Shown here piece by piece: positions 1-5,989 of a stretch of 7,991 bases of DNA; position 1 is the first letter of the stretch; every line of letters begins with the position of its first letter. Both the position numbers and the translations under genes were made by a program. The stretch lies in assembly GCA_013813675.1 (NCBI GenBank), contig JACCRH010000017.1, forward strand, positions 1 through 7,991, given 5' to 3'. The notes beneath the pieces are model-generated. The model was not told the DNA's origin. It ran no database searches and saw only the letters and a list, made by a program, of their open reading frames with translations. The stretch is from Gemmatimonadales bacterium (GTDB lineage: Bacteria > Gemmatimonadota > Gemmatimonadetes > Gemmatimonadales > GWC2-71-9).

Positions 1-2
1 AG

Positions 3-602
3 ATCCTCACCATCGAGGGCAAGCCGCAGTACAACACTATGACCGGCCAGCGGCGCTTCGCCCCGATGAAGGTCAAGTGGGTCAGCATCCCGGAGCCGGA
101 CTCCGATGCCCGCGAGCTGCCGAGCGGATTCGTGTACAACCAGGGACTGGAGAAGGGCGCCGCGCAGTTCGCCCGGCTGGAAGGGTGCTGGTACGGTGAT
201 CGGAGCATCTTCTTCAACGCCACCAGCGGCGGCGACGCGGGAGCCGGCCAGGTCTGGCAGTACCATATCGGCCGCCGGGAGCTCCAGCTCATCTTCGAGT
301 CCCCGTCGCTGGAGGTCCTCAACAGTCCTGACAACATCTGCGTCAGTCCCCGGGGCGGGCTGGTCCTGTGCGAGGACGGCAGCGGCGTCCAGCACGTGCG
401 GGGCCTCACCCGCGGGGGGGAGATCTTCGACCTGGTCCGCAACGACCTGAACAGCTCGGAGTGGGCCGGCGCCTGCTTCAGCCCGCAGGGCCGCACGCTC
501 TTCGTGAACATTCAGGGTGAGACCCGACCGCTGCAGAACCCGGCCGGCGAGAAGGGCATGACCTTCGCGATCTGGGGGCCGTGGGAGCTGGGGGCGCTGT
601 GA
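3..602 (+). CDS. PhoX/DUF839-family protein, C-terminal part (5' end outside window)
   Basis: The reading frame is open from the first complete codon at position 3, so the gene starts upstream. The ATG at 39 is an internal methionine, not a start. The visible 199 residues match the C-terminal half of the PhoX/DUF839 family, a beta-propeller-like fold that includes calcium-dependent alkaline phosphatases, usually exported by the Tat pathway. Motifs seen are GFVYNQGLEKGAAQF, LEGCWYGDRSIFF, SPDNICVSPRGGLVLCEDG, and a closing block with CFSPQGRTLFVNIQGE. The SPDNI and CEDG blocks are the family's signature region. The protein ends at a TGA just before a large hairpin. Family membership is fairly clear. 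Phosphatase activity is not shown, because the N-terminal metal ligands and any signal peptide lie outside the window and many DUF839 members are uncharacterised. Confidence 0.85.
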   Translation: MLTIEGKPQYNTMTGQRRFAPMKVKWVSIPEPDSDARELPSGFVYNQGLEKGAAQFARLEGCWYGDRSIFFNATSGGDAGAGQVWQYHIGRRELQLIFESPSLEVLNSPDNICVSPRGGLVLCEDGSGVQHVRGLTRGGEIFDLVRNDLNSSEWAGACFSPQGRTLFVNIQGETRPLQNPAGEKGMTFAIWGPWELGAL

Positions 603-626
603 TCGTCAGGGGCGAAGTACCCATAC

Positions 627-693
627 TGTCATCCTGAGCGAAGCGAAGGAGCCATAGGGCGGTTTAGCCTCCTTCGCTTCGCTCAGGATGACA
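627..693. repeat. Perfect inverted repeat (25-bp arms) between convergent genes; candidate bidirectional terminator
   Basis: Arms at 627-651 and 669-693 are exact reverse complements, with a 17-base loop. The core reads TCCTGAGCGAAGCGAAGGA on the left arm. It sits between the stop of the PhoX-like gene (602) and the stop of the decarboxylase (710), so it could end transcripts from both sides. Neither arm is followed by a T-run, so it is not a textbook intrinsic terminator. I recall similar CTGAGCGAAGCGAAGG hairpins as dispersed intergenic repeats in several bacterial phyla, but could not check that here. Confidence 0.7.
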
Positions 694-709
694 TCGGGCG
701 GGGCCGGCC

Positions 710-2125
710 TCATCGCAGCTTCCCTGCCGCCACCCGAACCAGCTCCCAGGCCTGCACCACGTGCTCCCGCTCGGTGGCACGCTGACCGATCGCCATGCGG
801 ATCACGTAGCGCCCCCCCAGCCGGGTGTGGGTGAGGAACACCCGGCGGGTCGCGTTGACTTCAGCCAGCAGCCGCTGGTTCATCCCGTCCAGCTCCAGCT
901 CCGATTTCCCCGCGGGCCGGTAGCGGAAGCACACCAGCCCGAACGGCGCCGGGGCCATCCGCTCGAAATCCGGCGCCTGGTCCACCCAGCCGGCGAGCTC
1001 CGCCGCGAGGCCGACGTGGCGCCGTATGACCGCGCGCAGGCCCTCCACCCCGTAGCTCCGGATCACGAACCAGAGCTTGAGCCCGCGGAACCGTCTGCCG
1101 AGCTGAATCCCCCAGTCGCGGTAGTTGACCACGTCCGCATCGTGCACGGTGCGCAGGTATTCCGGTGTCAGGCTGAAGGTGGAGAGCAAGGCGTCGCGGT
1201 CGCGGACGTAGTAGGCCGTGCAGTCGAAGTTGGTCAGCAGCCACTTGTGGGGATTGAGAACGACGCTGTCCGCCAGGTCCATTCCCGCGAAGTACCCCCT
1301 GAGCTCCGGCACGATGGCGGCGGAGCCCGCGTAGGCCGCGTCCACGTGCAGCCAGACTCCGTAGCGGCGGCAGATCTCCGCCACTACGGGAACCGGGTCC
1401 ACCGCGGTGGAAGAGGTCGTCCCGATGGAGGCCACCACGCAGGCGGGTGTGAGCCCTGAGGCGACGTCTTCCTGGATCGCCCGCTCGAGTGCCGCCGGGT
1501 CGAGCGCGAACGCCTCGTCGCCGGGGATCCGGCGCAGCCGGTCCAGTCCATAGCCGGCCAGCTTTGCGCCCTTATCGATGGACGAGTGCGCCTCGGCCGA
1601 GGCGTAGACCGTGAGGCCGGGGCCGCCCTCCATTCCTTGCCGGCCGCTGGCGCCGTCCGTGGCGCGCTCTCGCGCGGAGAGCAGCGCCACCAGCGTGGCG
1701 GTCGAGGCCGTGTCCTGGATGACCCCGACGAACTCCTCCGGCAGACCGATCATCTGCCGCAGCCACTCCATGACCACCTGCTCCAGCTCCGTGGCCGCGG
1801 GCGACGTCGCCCAGGACATGCACTGCGCGCCCATGGCCGCCGTCAGCATCTCCGCCAGAATCGAGGGCGCGCTGTTGTTGCCCGGGAAATAGGCGAACCA
1901 TCCCGGATGGTTCCAGTGGGTCATCCCGGGAACGATCAGCTCGCGAAAGTCGTCGAACAGCACCGCGAACGGCTCGCCCTCATTCGGTGGAGACACTGGA
2001 AGGCGCCGGCGGATGTCGCCTGGTCCGACGTCCGGAGTGATCGGCAGGCTGCCCACCCCGCTCAGGTAGTCGGCCATCCAATCCACCAGCTCGTGGCCGT
2101 GGCGGCGGAATTCTTCCGAATGCAT
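710..2125 (-). CDS. Group II pyridoxal-phosphate-dependent amino acid decarboxylase (aromatic-L-amino-acid decarboxylase type)
   Basis: This 471-residue protein has the usual length of the aromatic amino acid/histidine/glutamate decarboxylase family (fold type I PLP enzymes, cytosolic dimers). The PLP lysine is K294 in NPHKWLLTNFDC. D262 in HVDAAYAG should contact the cofactor ring nitrogen, and H180 in AEAHSS should stack on it. The N-terminal FAYFPGNNSAPSILAEML and SWATSPAATELE blocks are typical. The mobile catalytic loop keeps a tyrosine (Y323 in PEYL) at the position of human AADC Tyr332. Known aldehyde synthases of this family often have Phe there, so simple decarboxylation is the likely reaction. 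The substrate (tyrosine, tryptophan, DOPA or other) cannot be told from sequence alone. The start MHSEEFRRHG fits the family N-terminus. There is no Shine-Dalgarno in front of it, and a promoter-like pair places the transcript start at or next to the ATG. Confidence 0.93.
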   Translation of the reverse strand: MHSEEFRRHGHELVDWMADYLSGVGSLPITPDVGPGDIRRRLPVSPPNEGEPFAVLFDDFRELIVPGMTHWNHPGWFAYFPGNNSAPSILAEMLTAAMGAQCMSWATSPAATELEQVVMEWLRQMIGLPEEFVGVIQDTASTATLVALLSARERATDGASGRQGMEGGPGLTVYASAEAHSSIDKGAKLAGYGLDRLRRIPGDEAFALDPAALERAIQEDVASGLTPACVVASIGTTSSTAVDPVPVVAEICRRYGVWLHVDAAYAGSAAIVPELRGYFAGMDLADSVVLNPHKWLLTNFDCTAYYVRDRDALLSTFSLTPEYLRTVHDADVVNYRDWGIQLGRRFRGLKLWFVIRSYGVEGLRAVIRRHVGLAAELAGWVDQAPDFERMAPAPFGLVCFRYRPAGKSELELDGMNQRLLAEVNATRRVFLTHTRLGGRYVIRMAIGQRATEREHVVQAWELVRVAAGKLR

Positions 2126-2131
2126 CGGCCA

Positions 2132-2160
2132 AAGCGAACGCGCCGCGGCGGGCGCGTCAA
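2132..2160 (-). promoter_or_regulatory. Candidate leaderless promoter of the decarboxylase gene
   Basis: On the minus strand, TTGACG (2155-2160) is followed after a 17-base spacer by TCGCTT (2132-2137), which ends 6 bases before the ATG. The -35 is a close match to consensus and the -10 a weak one (T at positions 1 and 6). The spacing would start the RNA at about the A of the start codon. This fits the lack of a Shine-Dalgarno. Confidence 0.4.
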
Positions 2161-2169
2161 GGATTCGGT

Positions 2170-2175
2170 TATCTT
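2170..2175 (+). promoter_or_regulatory. Candidate -10 element (TATCTT) of the DNA glycosylase gene
   Basis: TATCTT lies in a short AT-rich stretch of an otherwise GC-rich 56-base divergent intergenic region and ends 6 bases before the ATG at 2182. No Shine-Dalgarno is present and no convincing -35 is seen. The position suggests a leaderless transcript. The region must also serve the divergent decarboxylase, so the two promoters would be back to back within about 45 bases. Confidence 0.45.
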
Positions 2176-2181
2176 GAGACC

Positions 2182-2829
2182 ATGACCGCCCGACCGCTCG
2201 CCATGTCGGGGCTGGACTACGATCCCGCCCTGGCGTGCCGGCACCTCGCGGAGTCCGATCCCACGCTCGGCGGGCTGATCGCGCGTGTGGGCCCTTTCGG
2301 CCTTCGTCCCCGGCCCACCCAGAGTCTCTTCGCCGCCGTCGCCCGGGCCATCGTCTATCAGCAGCTCTCCGGCACTGCCGCCGGCACCATCCTCGGCCGG
2401 GTCCGGGCGATCTATTTCCCCAAGCGCTTCCCCACCCCGCGCGACATCCTCGCCACCCCGCCGGAGCGGCTCCGCGCGGTGGGGCTCTCCACCGCGAAGA
2501 CCGTCGCCCTCCGCGACCTCGCGGAGCGCTGCCTGGACCGCACCGTGCCCCCGCTCTCGCGGGTGCGGTCGATGGCTGACGAGGACATCATCGAGCGACT
2601 GATCCAGGTGCGTGGCGTGGGCCGCTGGACCGCGGAGATGCTGCTCATGTTCCGGCTCGGCCGGGGAGACGTGCTGCCGGTCAGCGACCTCGGCATCCGC
2701 AAGGGCTTTGCGCTCACCTTCGGCAGCCGCCGGCTGCCGGCGGCGGTGACCATCACCCGGCGCGCGGAGCGCTGGCGGCCGTACCGCTCGGTCGCGTGCT
2801 GGTATCTCTGGCGCGCGTGCGACCTGTGA
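2182..2829 (+). CDS. AlkA-like DNA-3-methyladenine glycosylase II (HhH-GPD family)
   Basis: The 215-residue protein is a helix-hairpin-helix DNA glycosylase that should excise alkylated bases such as 3-methyladenine in base excision repair. The N-terminal helical part contains FAAVARAIVYQQLSGTAA (residues 50-67), a hallmark of the family. The HhH motif is IQVRGVGRWTAEMLL (141-155), followed by GDVLPVSDLGIRKG. D169 aligns with the catalytic aspartate of E. coli AlkA (Asp238). There are no cysteines for an iron-sulfur cluster, unlike MutY or Nth. It is shorter than E. coli AlkA because it lacks the N-terminal beta domain, as is usual for the Mag1-type subgroup. The start at 2182 is supported by the upstream -10-like element. 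The ATG at 2203 (M8) is an alternative. It heads a tight rightward run, with the next gene starting 16 bases after its stop. Confidence 0.92.
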   Translation: MTARPLAMSGLDYDPALACRHLAESDPTLGGLIARVGPFGLRPRPTQSLFAAVARAIVYQQLSGTAAGTILGRVRAIYFPKRFPTPRDILATPPERLRAVGLSTAKTVALRDLAERCLDRTVPPLSRVRSMADEDIIERLIQVRGVGRWTAEMLLMFRLGRGDVLPVSDLGIRKGFALTFGSRRLPAAVTITRRAERWRPYRSVACWYLWRACDL

Positions 2830-2832
2830 CAT

Positions 2833-2837
2833 GGAGG
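2833..2837 (+). promoter_or_regulatory. Ribosome binding site GGAGG fixing the start of the small unknown gene at 2846
   Basis: GGAGG lies 8 bases upstream of the ATG at 2846, which is ideal spacing. It overlaps the in-frame ATG at 2831, which has no Shine-Dalgarno of its own. The later ATG is therefore preferred. Confidence 0.75.
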
Positions 2838-2845
2838 CACTCCCC

Positions 2846-3310
2846 ATGAGCGAGATCAGCCAGCGAATGGCGGGGCACGAGCCCAGCTTGCAGACGGTGG
2901 AGATGATGTGCGATCGTCTGGCCGAGCTGGGCTTGGCGGTGGGGCCGGACACTGCCCGGGCGCTGATCCGTGAGGTGCTCGCGGCGGAGGCGCCGAGGGT
3001 CGACGCGAGGCTCCGCGACGCGCTCGACACCACGCTCCAGACCATCCGCATCGCCGCCCAATCCGCGATGGGACTGCTGGCGACGACGGCGTCGGAAGGG
3101 CGGCCCAAAGAGCCGCCGCCGCCGGAACAGCTTCACGTCGCGCGCAAGCCGCCGGTGCAGCAGCAGCAGCCGGCGGTGCCGGCGCCACGCAAGGCGCCGC
3201 CTCCCGAGCCGAAGAAGGCCGAGCCCAGGCAGTCGGGGCCGCGCCGCCCGCGCATCGAGCTCGACGAGGACGAGCGGCGCCCCGTATTCCGGCGGCCCGG
3301 GCGCCGCTAG
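2846..3310 (+). CDS. Uncharacterised 154-residue protein with helical N-terminus and disordered Pro/Gln/Arg-rich tail
   Basis: I do not recognise this family. Using the Shine-Dalgarno-supported start (MSEISQRMAG), residues 1-80 look alpha-helical and soluble. They run through SLQTVEMMCDRLAELGL, GPDTARALIREVLAAEAPRV and a stretch ending in TIRIAAQSAMGLLAT. From about residue 84 the chain becomes low-complexity: PPPP, QQQQ, many Lys/Arg-Pro pairs, an acidic patch (ELDEDE) and a basic end (RRPGRR). There is no signal peptide, no long membrane segment and only one cysteine (C22). Its stop codon TAG shares its last base with the GTG start of the persulfide dioxygenase fusion (TAGTG), so the two are probably translationally coupled. 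The glycosylase stop is 16 bases upstream. Codon composition resembles the neighbours, so this is likely a real gene. A structural or nucleic-acid-binding role is possible given the basic tail, but that is a guess. Confidence 0.75.
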   Translation: MSEISQRMAGHEPSLQTVEMMCDRLAELGLAVGPDTARALIREVLAAEAPRVDARLRDALDTTLQTIRIAAQSAMGLLATTASEGRPKEPPPPEQLHVARKPPVQQQQPAVPAPRKAPPPEPKKAEPRQSGPRRPRIELDEDERRPVFRRPGRR

Positions 3311-4797
3311 TGCTGGTCCACCGCTTCTGGGACCCCAAGCTCGCCCAGGCGGGCTACCTGATCGGCTGTAGCGAGGCGCGGGAGGCGCTCGTCATCGACG
3401 CCACCCGCGACATCGATCAGTACCTCGCCCATGCCGCCGCGCTCAATCTCCGCATCGCCCACGTCACCGAGACCCACATCCACGCCGACTTCGTCTCCGG
3501 CAGCCGCGAGCTGGCGGCCACAGCCGGTGCGAAACTCTATCTCTCCGATGAGGGTGGCACCGACTGGCGCTACGACTTCGCCGCATCCGACTCCGCCGTC
3601 GGGCTCCTCGACGGCGGCGGATTCACGCTCGGACGGGTCGGTGTCACCGTGCATCACACTCCCGGTCACACGCCTGAGCACCTGACCTTCTTGATTACCG
3701 ATGGCGCGGCAGCTACGGAGCCGATCGCCGCGGTGACCGGAGACTTCGTCTTCGTGGGCGACGTCGGGCGGCCCGACCTCCTCGAGCGGGCGGCGCGGGT
3801 CGAGGGAACGGCGGAATCGGCGGCGAGGACGCTCTTCCGGAGCGTTCAGCGCTTCAAGTCGCAGCCCGACTACCTGCAGATCTGGCCGGGACATGGAGCC
3901 GGCTCGGCGTGCGGCAAAGGGTTGAGCGCCATCCCCCAGAGCACGGTGGGATACGAGCGGCGGTTCAACTGGGCGTTCGCGGTAACCGACGAGGCGGAGT
4001 TCGTGCGCCTGGTGCTCGAGGGGCAGCCCGACCCGCCGAGGTATTTCGGGACCATGAAGCGCATCAACAAGGAGGGTCCACGCGCGCTCGGAGGACCTCC
4101 CCGTCCTGTCCCACTTCCGGCCGAGCGGGTGGCCGAGGTGCTCGACCGCGGTGAGCTCGTGGTGGACATGCGCTCGTCGGCGGAGTTTGCGACGGGGCAC
4201 CTACCGGGCAGCATCAACATCCCGTTCAACAATTGGTTCACGACCTGGGCTGGCTGGGTCGTACCTTACGACCGGGATGTCTATCTCTTCTCGGCGAAGC
4301 CGGACGGCCGGCAGTCGGAGCTCGCGCTGCGGGACCTGGCCATGATCGGACTGGACCGTGTGGCAGGCTCCTTCGGCCTCGACGCGCTCGGGGCCTGGAC
4401 CCATGCCGGCCGTTCGCTCGCGAGCTTCGGCCGGATCTCTGCGCGCGAGCTCGCCCAGCGGCTCGACGCCGGCACGGCGGTGGTGGTGGACGTGCGAAGC
4501 CGCGCCGAGTGGGAGGCCGGGCACATTCCGGGAGTGGTCAACATTCCGGCGGGAGAGATCGAGGATCGAATCGGAGACCTTCCCCAGGGCCGGCCGCTGG
4601 TGGTGCACTGCCAGGGCGGGACTCGGTCGGCGATCGCGGCGAGCCTGCTGAACGCGCGCGGCATGGCCGACGTGCTCGACATGCCCGGCGGCTTCACCGA
4701 GTGGGAGGGGACGGGGCTGCCGGTAGCTCGGGACGAGGGCTCGCTTGCCGACCTGGTGATCGGCCCACTCGATCGGGTGGCACGTCGTCTGGGCTGA
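3310..4797 (+). CDS. Three-domain persulfide dioxygenase - pseudorhodanese - rhodanese fusion (CstB-like)
   Basis: The 495-residue protein starts at a GTG that overlaps the previous stop codon. Residues 1-240 form an ETHE1-type metallo-beta-lactamase domain. It has THIHADF (H56, H58, D60), HTPGHTPEH (H120), TGDFVFVGDVGRPDL (D145) and WPGHGAGSACGK (H195, C201). In ETHE1-type enzymes two histidines and one aspartate hold a mononuclear Fe(II) that oxidises glutathione or coenzyme A persulfide to sulfite. Residues ~265-370 form a rhodanese-like domain whose catalytic loop (YLFSAKPDGRQSE) has serine/alanine where the cysteine should be, so it should be inactive. Residues ~375-475 form a second rhodanese domain with an intact loop, C434 in VVHCQGGTRS. 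This order matches S. aureus CstB, including a cysteine near position 201 in the dioxygenase site. The likely role is cytosolic sulfide/persulfide detoxification, coupling persulfide oxidation to thiosulfate formation. No sulfide sensor or quinone oxidoreductase is nearby. Confidence 0.9.
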   Translation: MLVHRFWDPKLAQAGYLIGCSEAREALVIDATRDIDQYLAHAAALNLRIAHVTETHIHADFVSGSRELAATAGAKLYLSDEGGTDWRYDFAASDSAVGLLDGGGFTLGRVGVTVHHTPGHTPEHLTFLITDGAAATEPIAAVTGDFVFVGDVGRPDLLERAARVEGTAESAARTLFRSVQRFKSQPDYLQIWPGHGAGSACGKGLSAIPQSTVGYERRFNWAFAVTDEAEFVRLVLEGQPDPPRYFGTMKRINKEGPRALGGPPRPVPLPAERVAEVLDRGELVVDMRSSAEFATGHLPGSINIPFNNWFTTWAGWVVPYDRDVYLFSAKPDGRQSELALRDLAMIGLDRVAGSFGLDALGAWTHAGRSLASFGRISARELAQRLDAGTAVVVDVRSRAEWEAGHIPGVVNIPAGEIEDRIGDLPQGRPLVVHCQGGTRSAIAASLLNARGMADVLDMPGGFTEWEGTGLPVARDEGSLADLVIGPLDRVARRLG

Positions 4798-4801
4798 GCT
4801 G

Positions 4802-4939
4802 TCAGGCCAACCCGCGCAACGCGTCCTTGCCGACCCACCGGGACGCCCCTTCCTGCGACAGGGCCAAACGCTTTGCCACCTTCACCGCCGCCGCCTTGAG
4901 GACGGGATTGCGCCTTCCGATCGCGCGGAGGGCCCAGCT
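4802..4939 (-). pseudogene. Remnant of an AlkD-like DNA alkylation repair protein (C-terminal 45 codons)
   Basis: The gap between the dioxygenase fusion and the VOC gene has a minus-strand frame with no start codon. It reads SWALRAIGRRNPVLKAA, then AKRLALSQEGASRWVGKDALRGLA and a TGA at 4802-4804. This closely resembles, from memory, the C-terminal end of AlkD-type HEAT-repeat alkylation repair proteins (WALRxIGKRN..., then ARW(I/V)..DALREL). Just upstream the frame is closed by TGA at 4940-4942. A neighbouring frame there reads AGVK, which would continue the motif (usually AVNW) across a one-base frameshift near 4936. Beyond that, the VOC gene's coding end begins at 4953, so the other roughly 180 residues of the family are absent. 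I read it as a deletion remnant left when the VOC gene became its neighbour. Confidence 0.65.
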
Positions 4940-4952
4940 TCACTCCCGCCGG

Positions 4953-5426
4953 TCAGGCGCCGTCGTAGGCCTGCTTCAAACGCGCGATGTCGATCCTGGT
5001 CATCTGCATCATCGCCTGCATCACTCTCGTCGATTTCTGGGGATCCTTGTCCTGCAGCATCTTGCCCAAAGCCGTGGGAATGATCTGCCACGACAGGCCG
5101 TACCTGTCCTTCAGCCAGCCGCAGGGCTGCTTCTCGCCGCCCTGGGAAAGCTTCTCCCACAGCTCGTCCACCTCCTGCTGCGCCTCGCAGTTCACGAAAA
5201 GGGAGATCGCCGGGGTGAAGCTGAACTGCGGGCCGCCGTTCAGGGCATAGAACTCCTGTCCTTCGAGCTGGAATGTGGCCGACATGACCGACCCCTTGGG
5301 CCCCGGCCCCGCGGCACCGTACCGGGTGACGCTGAGAACCTTGGAGTCGTGGAAGAGAGAGACATAGAAATTCATCGCCTCTTCGGCCTGGTGGTCGAAC
5401 CACAGGAACGGAACGATCTTCTGCAT
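4953..5426 (-). CDS. VOC-superfamily protein, PhnB/YdcJ-like (PF06983-type, glyoxalase fold)
   Basis: This 157-residue protein has the length and motifs of the family often labelled 'PhnB-like' or '3-demethylubiquinone-9 3-methyltransferase', which share the glyoxalase/dihydroxybiphenyl dioxygenase fold. It starts MQKIVPFLWFDHQAEEAMNF, then has GSVMSATFQLEGQEFYALNGG (45-65, which includes the typical FxLxGQxF), FTPAISLFVNC (70-80), GWLKDRYGLSWQIIP (103-117) and a C-terminal helix. The biochemical function is unknown; the methyltransferase name is a legacy label. An AGAGGA Shine-Dalgarno (5434-5439) lies 7 bases before the ATG. It follows the SRPBCC gene by 33 bases on the same strand, so it is probably the last gene of the ArsR cluster. 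ArsR, SRPBCC and VOC proteins commonly occur together. Confidence 0.88.
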   Translation of the reverse strand: MQKIVPFLWFDHQAEEAMNFYVSLFHDSKVLSVTRYGAAGPGPKGSVMSATFQLEGQEFYALNGGPQFSFTPAISLFVNCEAQQEVDELWEKLSQGGEKQPCGWLKDRYGLSWQIIPTALGKMLQDKDPQKSTRVMQAMMQMTRIDIARLKQAYDGA

Positions 5427-5459
5427 CCGGTTGTCCTCTTCGCTTGAAGTGACTGCTGC

Positions 5460-5948
5460 TCACGCGGCCGTTCGCAGGTGCTCGGCCAGTCGAGCCAGGC
5501 TCTCGGACAGGCCCTCCTTCATCCCCGTCTTGAGCGCCGCATCCCGCGCTTCCTTCGAGGGGTAGAGCACCGTCAGGGTGATGGTCGTCTTCCCGGCCTG
5601 TTCCGAGAGAACCAGCGTGTTGATCGTCTCCGGCCAGTCCGCTCCCCACGATTCGGTATGGACCACCCGCTCGGGCGGGCTGACCTCCCGGTACACGCCG
5701 TGCATTCCCATCTCAGTGCCGTCAGCCCGGCGCCAGACGAAGTGCCAAGCGCCGCCGGGCCGCAGATCGATTTCGCACACGGGCATGGTCCACCCTTCGG
5801 GGCCGAGCATCCAGAGTGGCACGTGCTTCGGACTGGTCCACGCCTCGAAAACCAGCCTCCGGGGCGCATCCACGACCCTGGTCACGACCACCTCCCTGTC
5901 GGAGGGCGTCGCGAATGTGGTGGGATTCGGCATGCTGGGGCTGGTCAT
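5460..5948 (-). CDS. SRPBCC / AHSA1-like (START-fold) protein
   Basis: The frame is open back to 6098, but the real start is the ATG at 5946-5948. It has a strong Shine-Dalgarno (AAAGGAGAT), and the longer version would run into the arsR coding region. The 162-residue product carries the AHSA1/activator-of-Hsp90-ATPase-like core: VVTRVVDAPRRLVFEAWTSP (21-40), LWMLGPEGW (45-53), DLRPGGAWHF (61-70), GMHGVYREVSPPERVVHTESW (81-101) and the closing helix GMKEGLSESLARLAEHL (142-158). The helix-grip fold forms a hydrophobic pocket for a small ligand, but the ligand is unknown in nearly all members paired with ArsR regulators. It lies 41 bases downstream of arsR on the same strand and is probably co-transcribed with it. 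Confidence 0.9.
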   Translation of the reverse strand: MTSPSMPNPTTFATPSDREVVVTRVVDAPRRLVFEAWTSPKHVPLWMLGPEGWTMPVCEIDLRPGGAWHFVWRRADGTEMGMHGVYREVSPPERVVHTESWGADWPETINTLVLSEQAGKTTITLTVLYPSKEARDAALKTGMKEGLSESLARLAEHLRTAA

Positions 5949-5953
5949 GAAGG

Positions 5954-5962
5954 ATCTCCTTT
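5954..5962 (-). promoter_or_regulatory. Ribosome binding site AAAGGAGAT that fixes the SRPBCC start
   Basis: On the minus strand, AAAGGAGAT lies 5 bases before the ATG at 5946-5948, with GGAG 7 bases away. It is the strongest Shine-Dalgarno in the window. It rules out the longer frame that begins at 6098. Confidence 0.8.
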
Positions 5963-5989
5963 GTCGATGATAGTCCGAGCCGGCGGCCG

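Noticed and set aside
627..693. CRISPR repeat or small RNA gene at the 25-bp palindrome
   Set aside because: There is only one copy, with no spacers and no promoter for an RNA; it fits an intergenic palindrome or terminator better.
2062..3108. Long open frame of 348 codons on the minus strand across the decarboxylase start and the glycosylase
   Set aside because: It is antisense to the clear glycosylase and overlaps the decarboxylase N-terminus in another frame. The translation is low-complexity Arg/Gly/Ala typical of GC-rich shadow frames.
3307..4200. Minus-strand frame of 297 codons antisense to the dioxygenase domain
   Set aside because: It mirrors the codon structure of the sense gene and shows no family motif or RBS.
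4233..5447. Open frame of 404 codons on the plus strand over the rhodanese domains and the VOC gene
   Set aside because: It runs out of frame through the dioxygenase fusion and antisense through the VOC gene, both with strong family motifs. Composition is that of a shadow frame.
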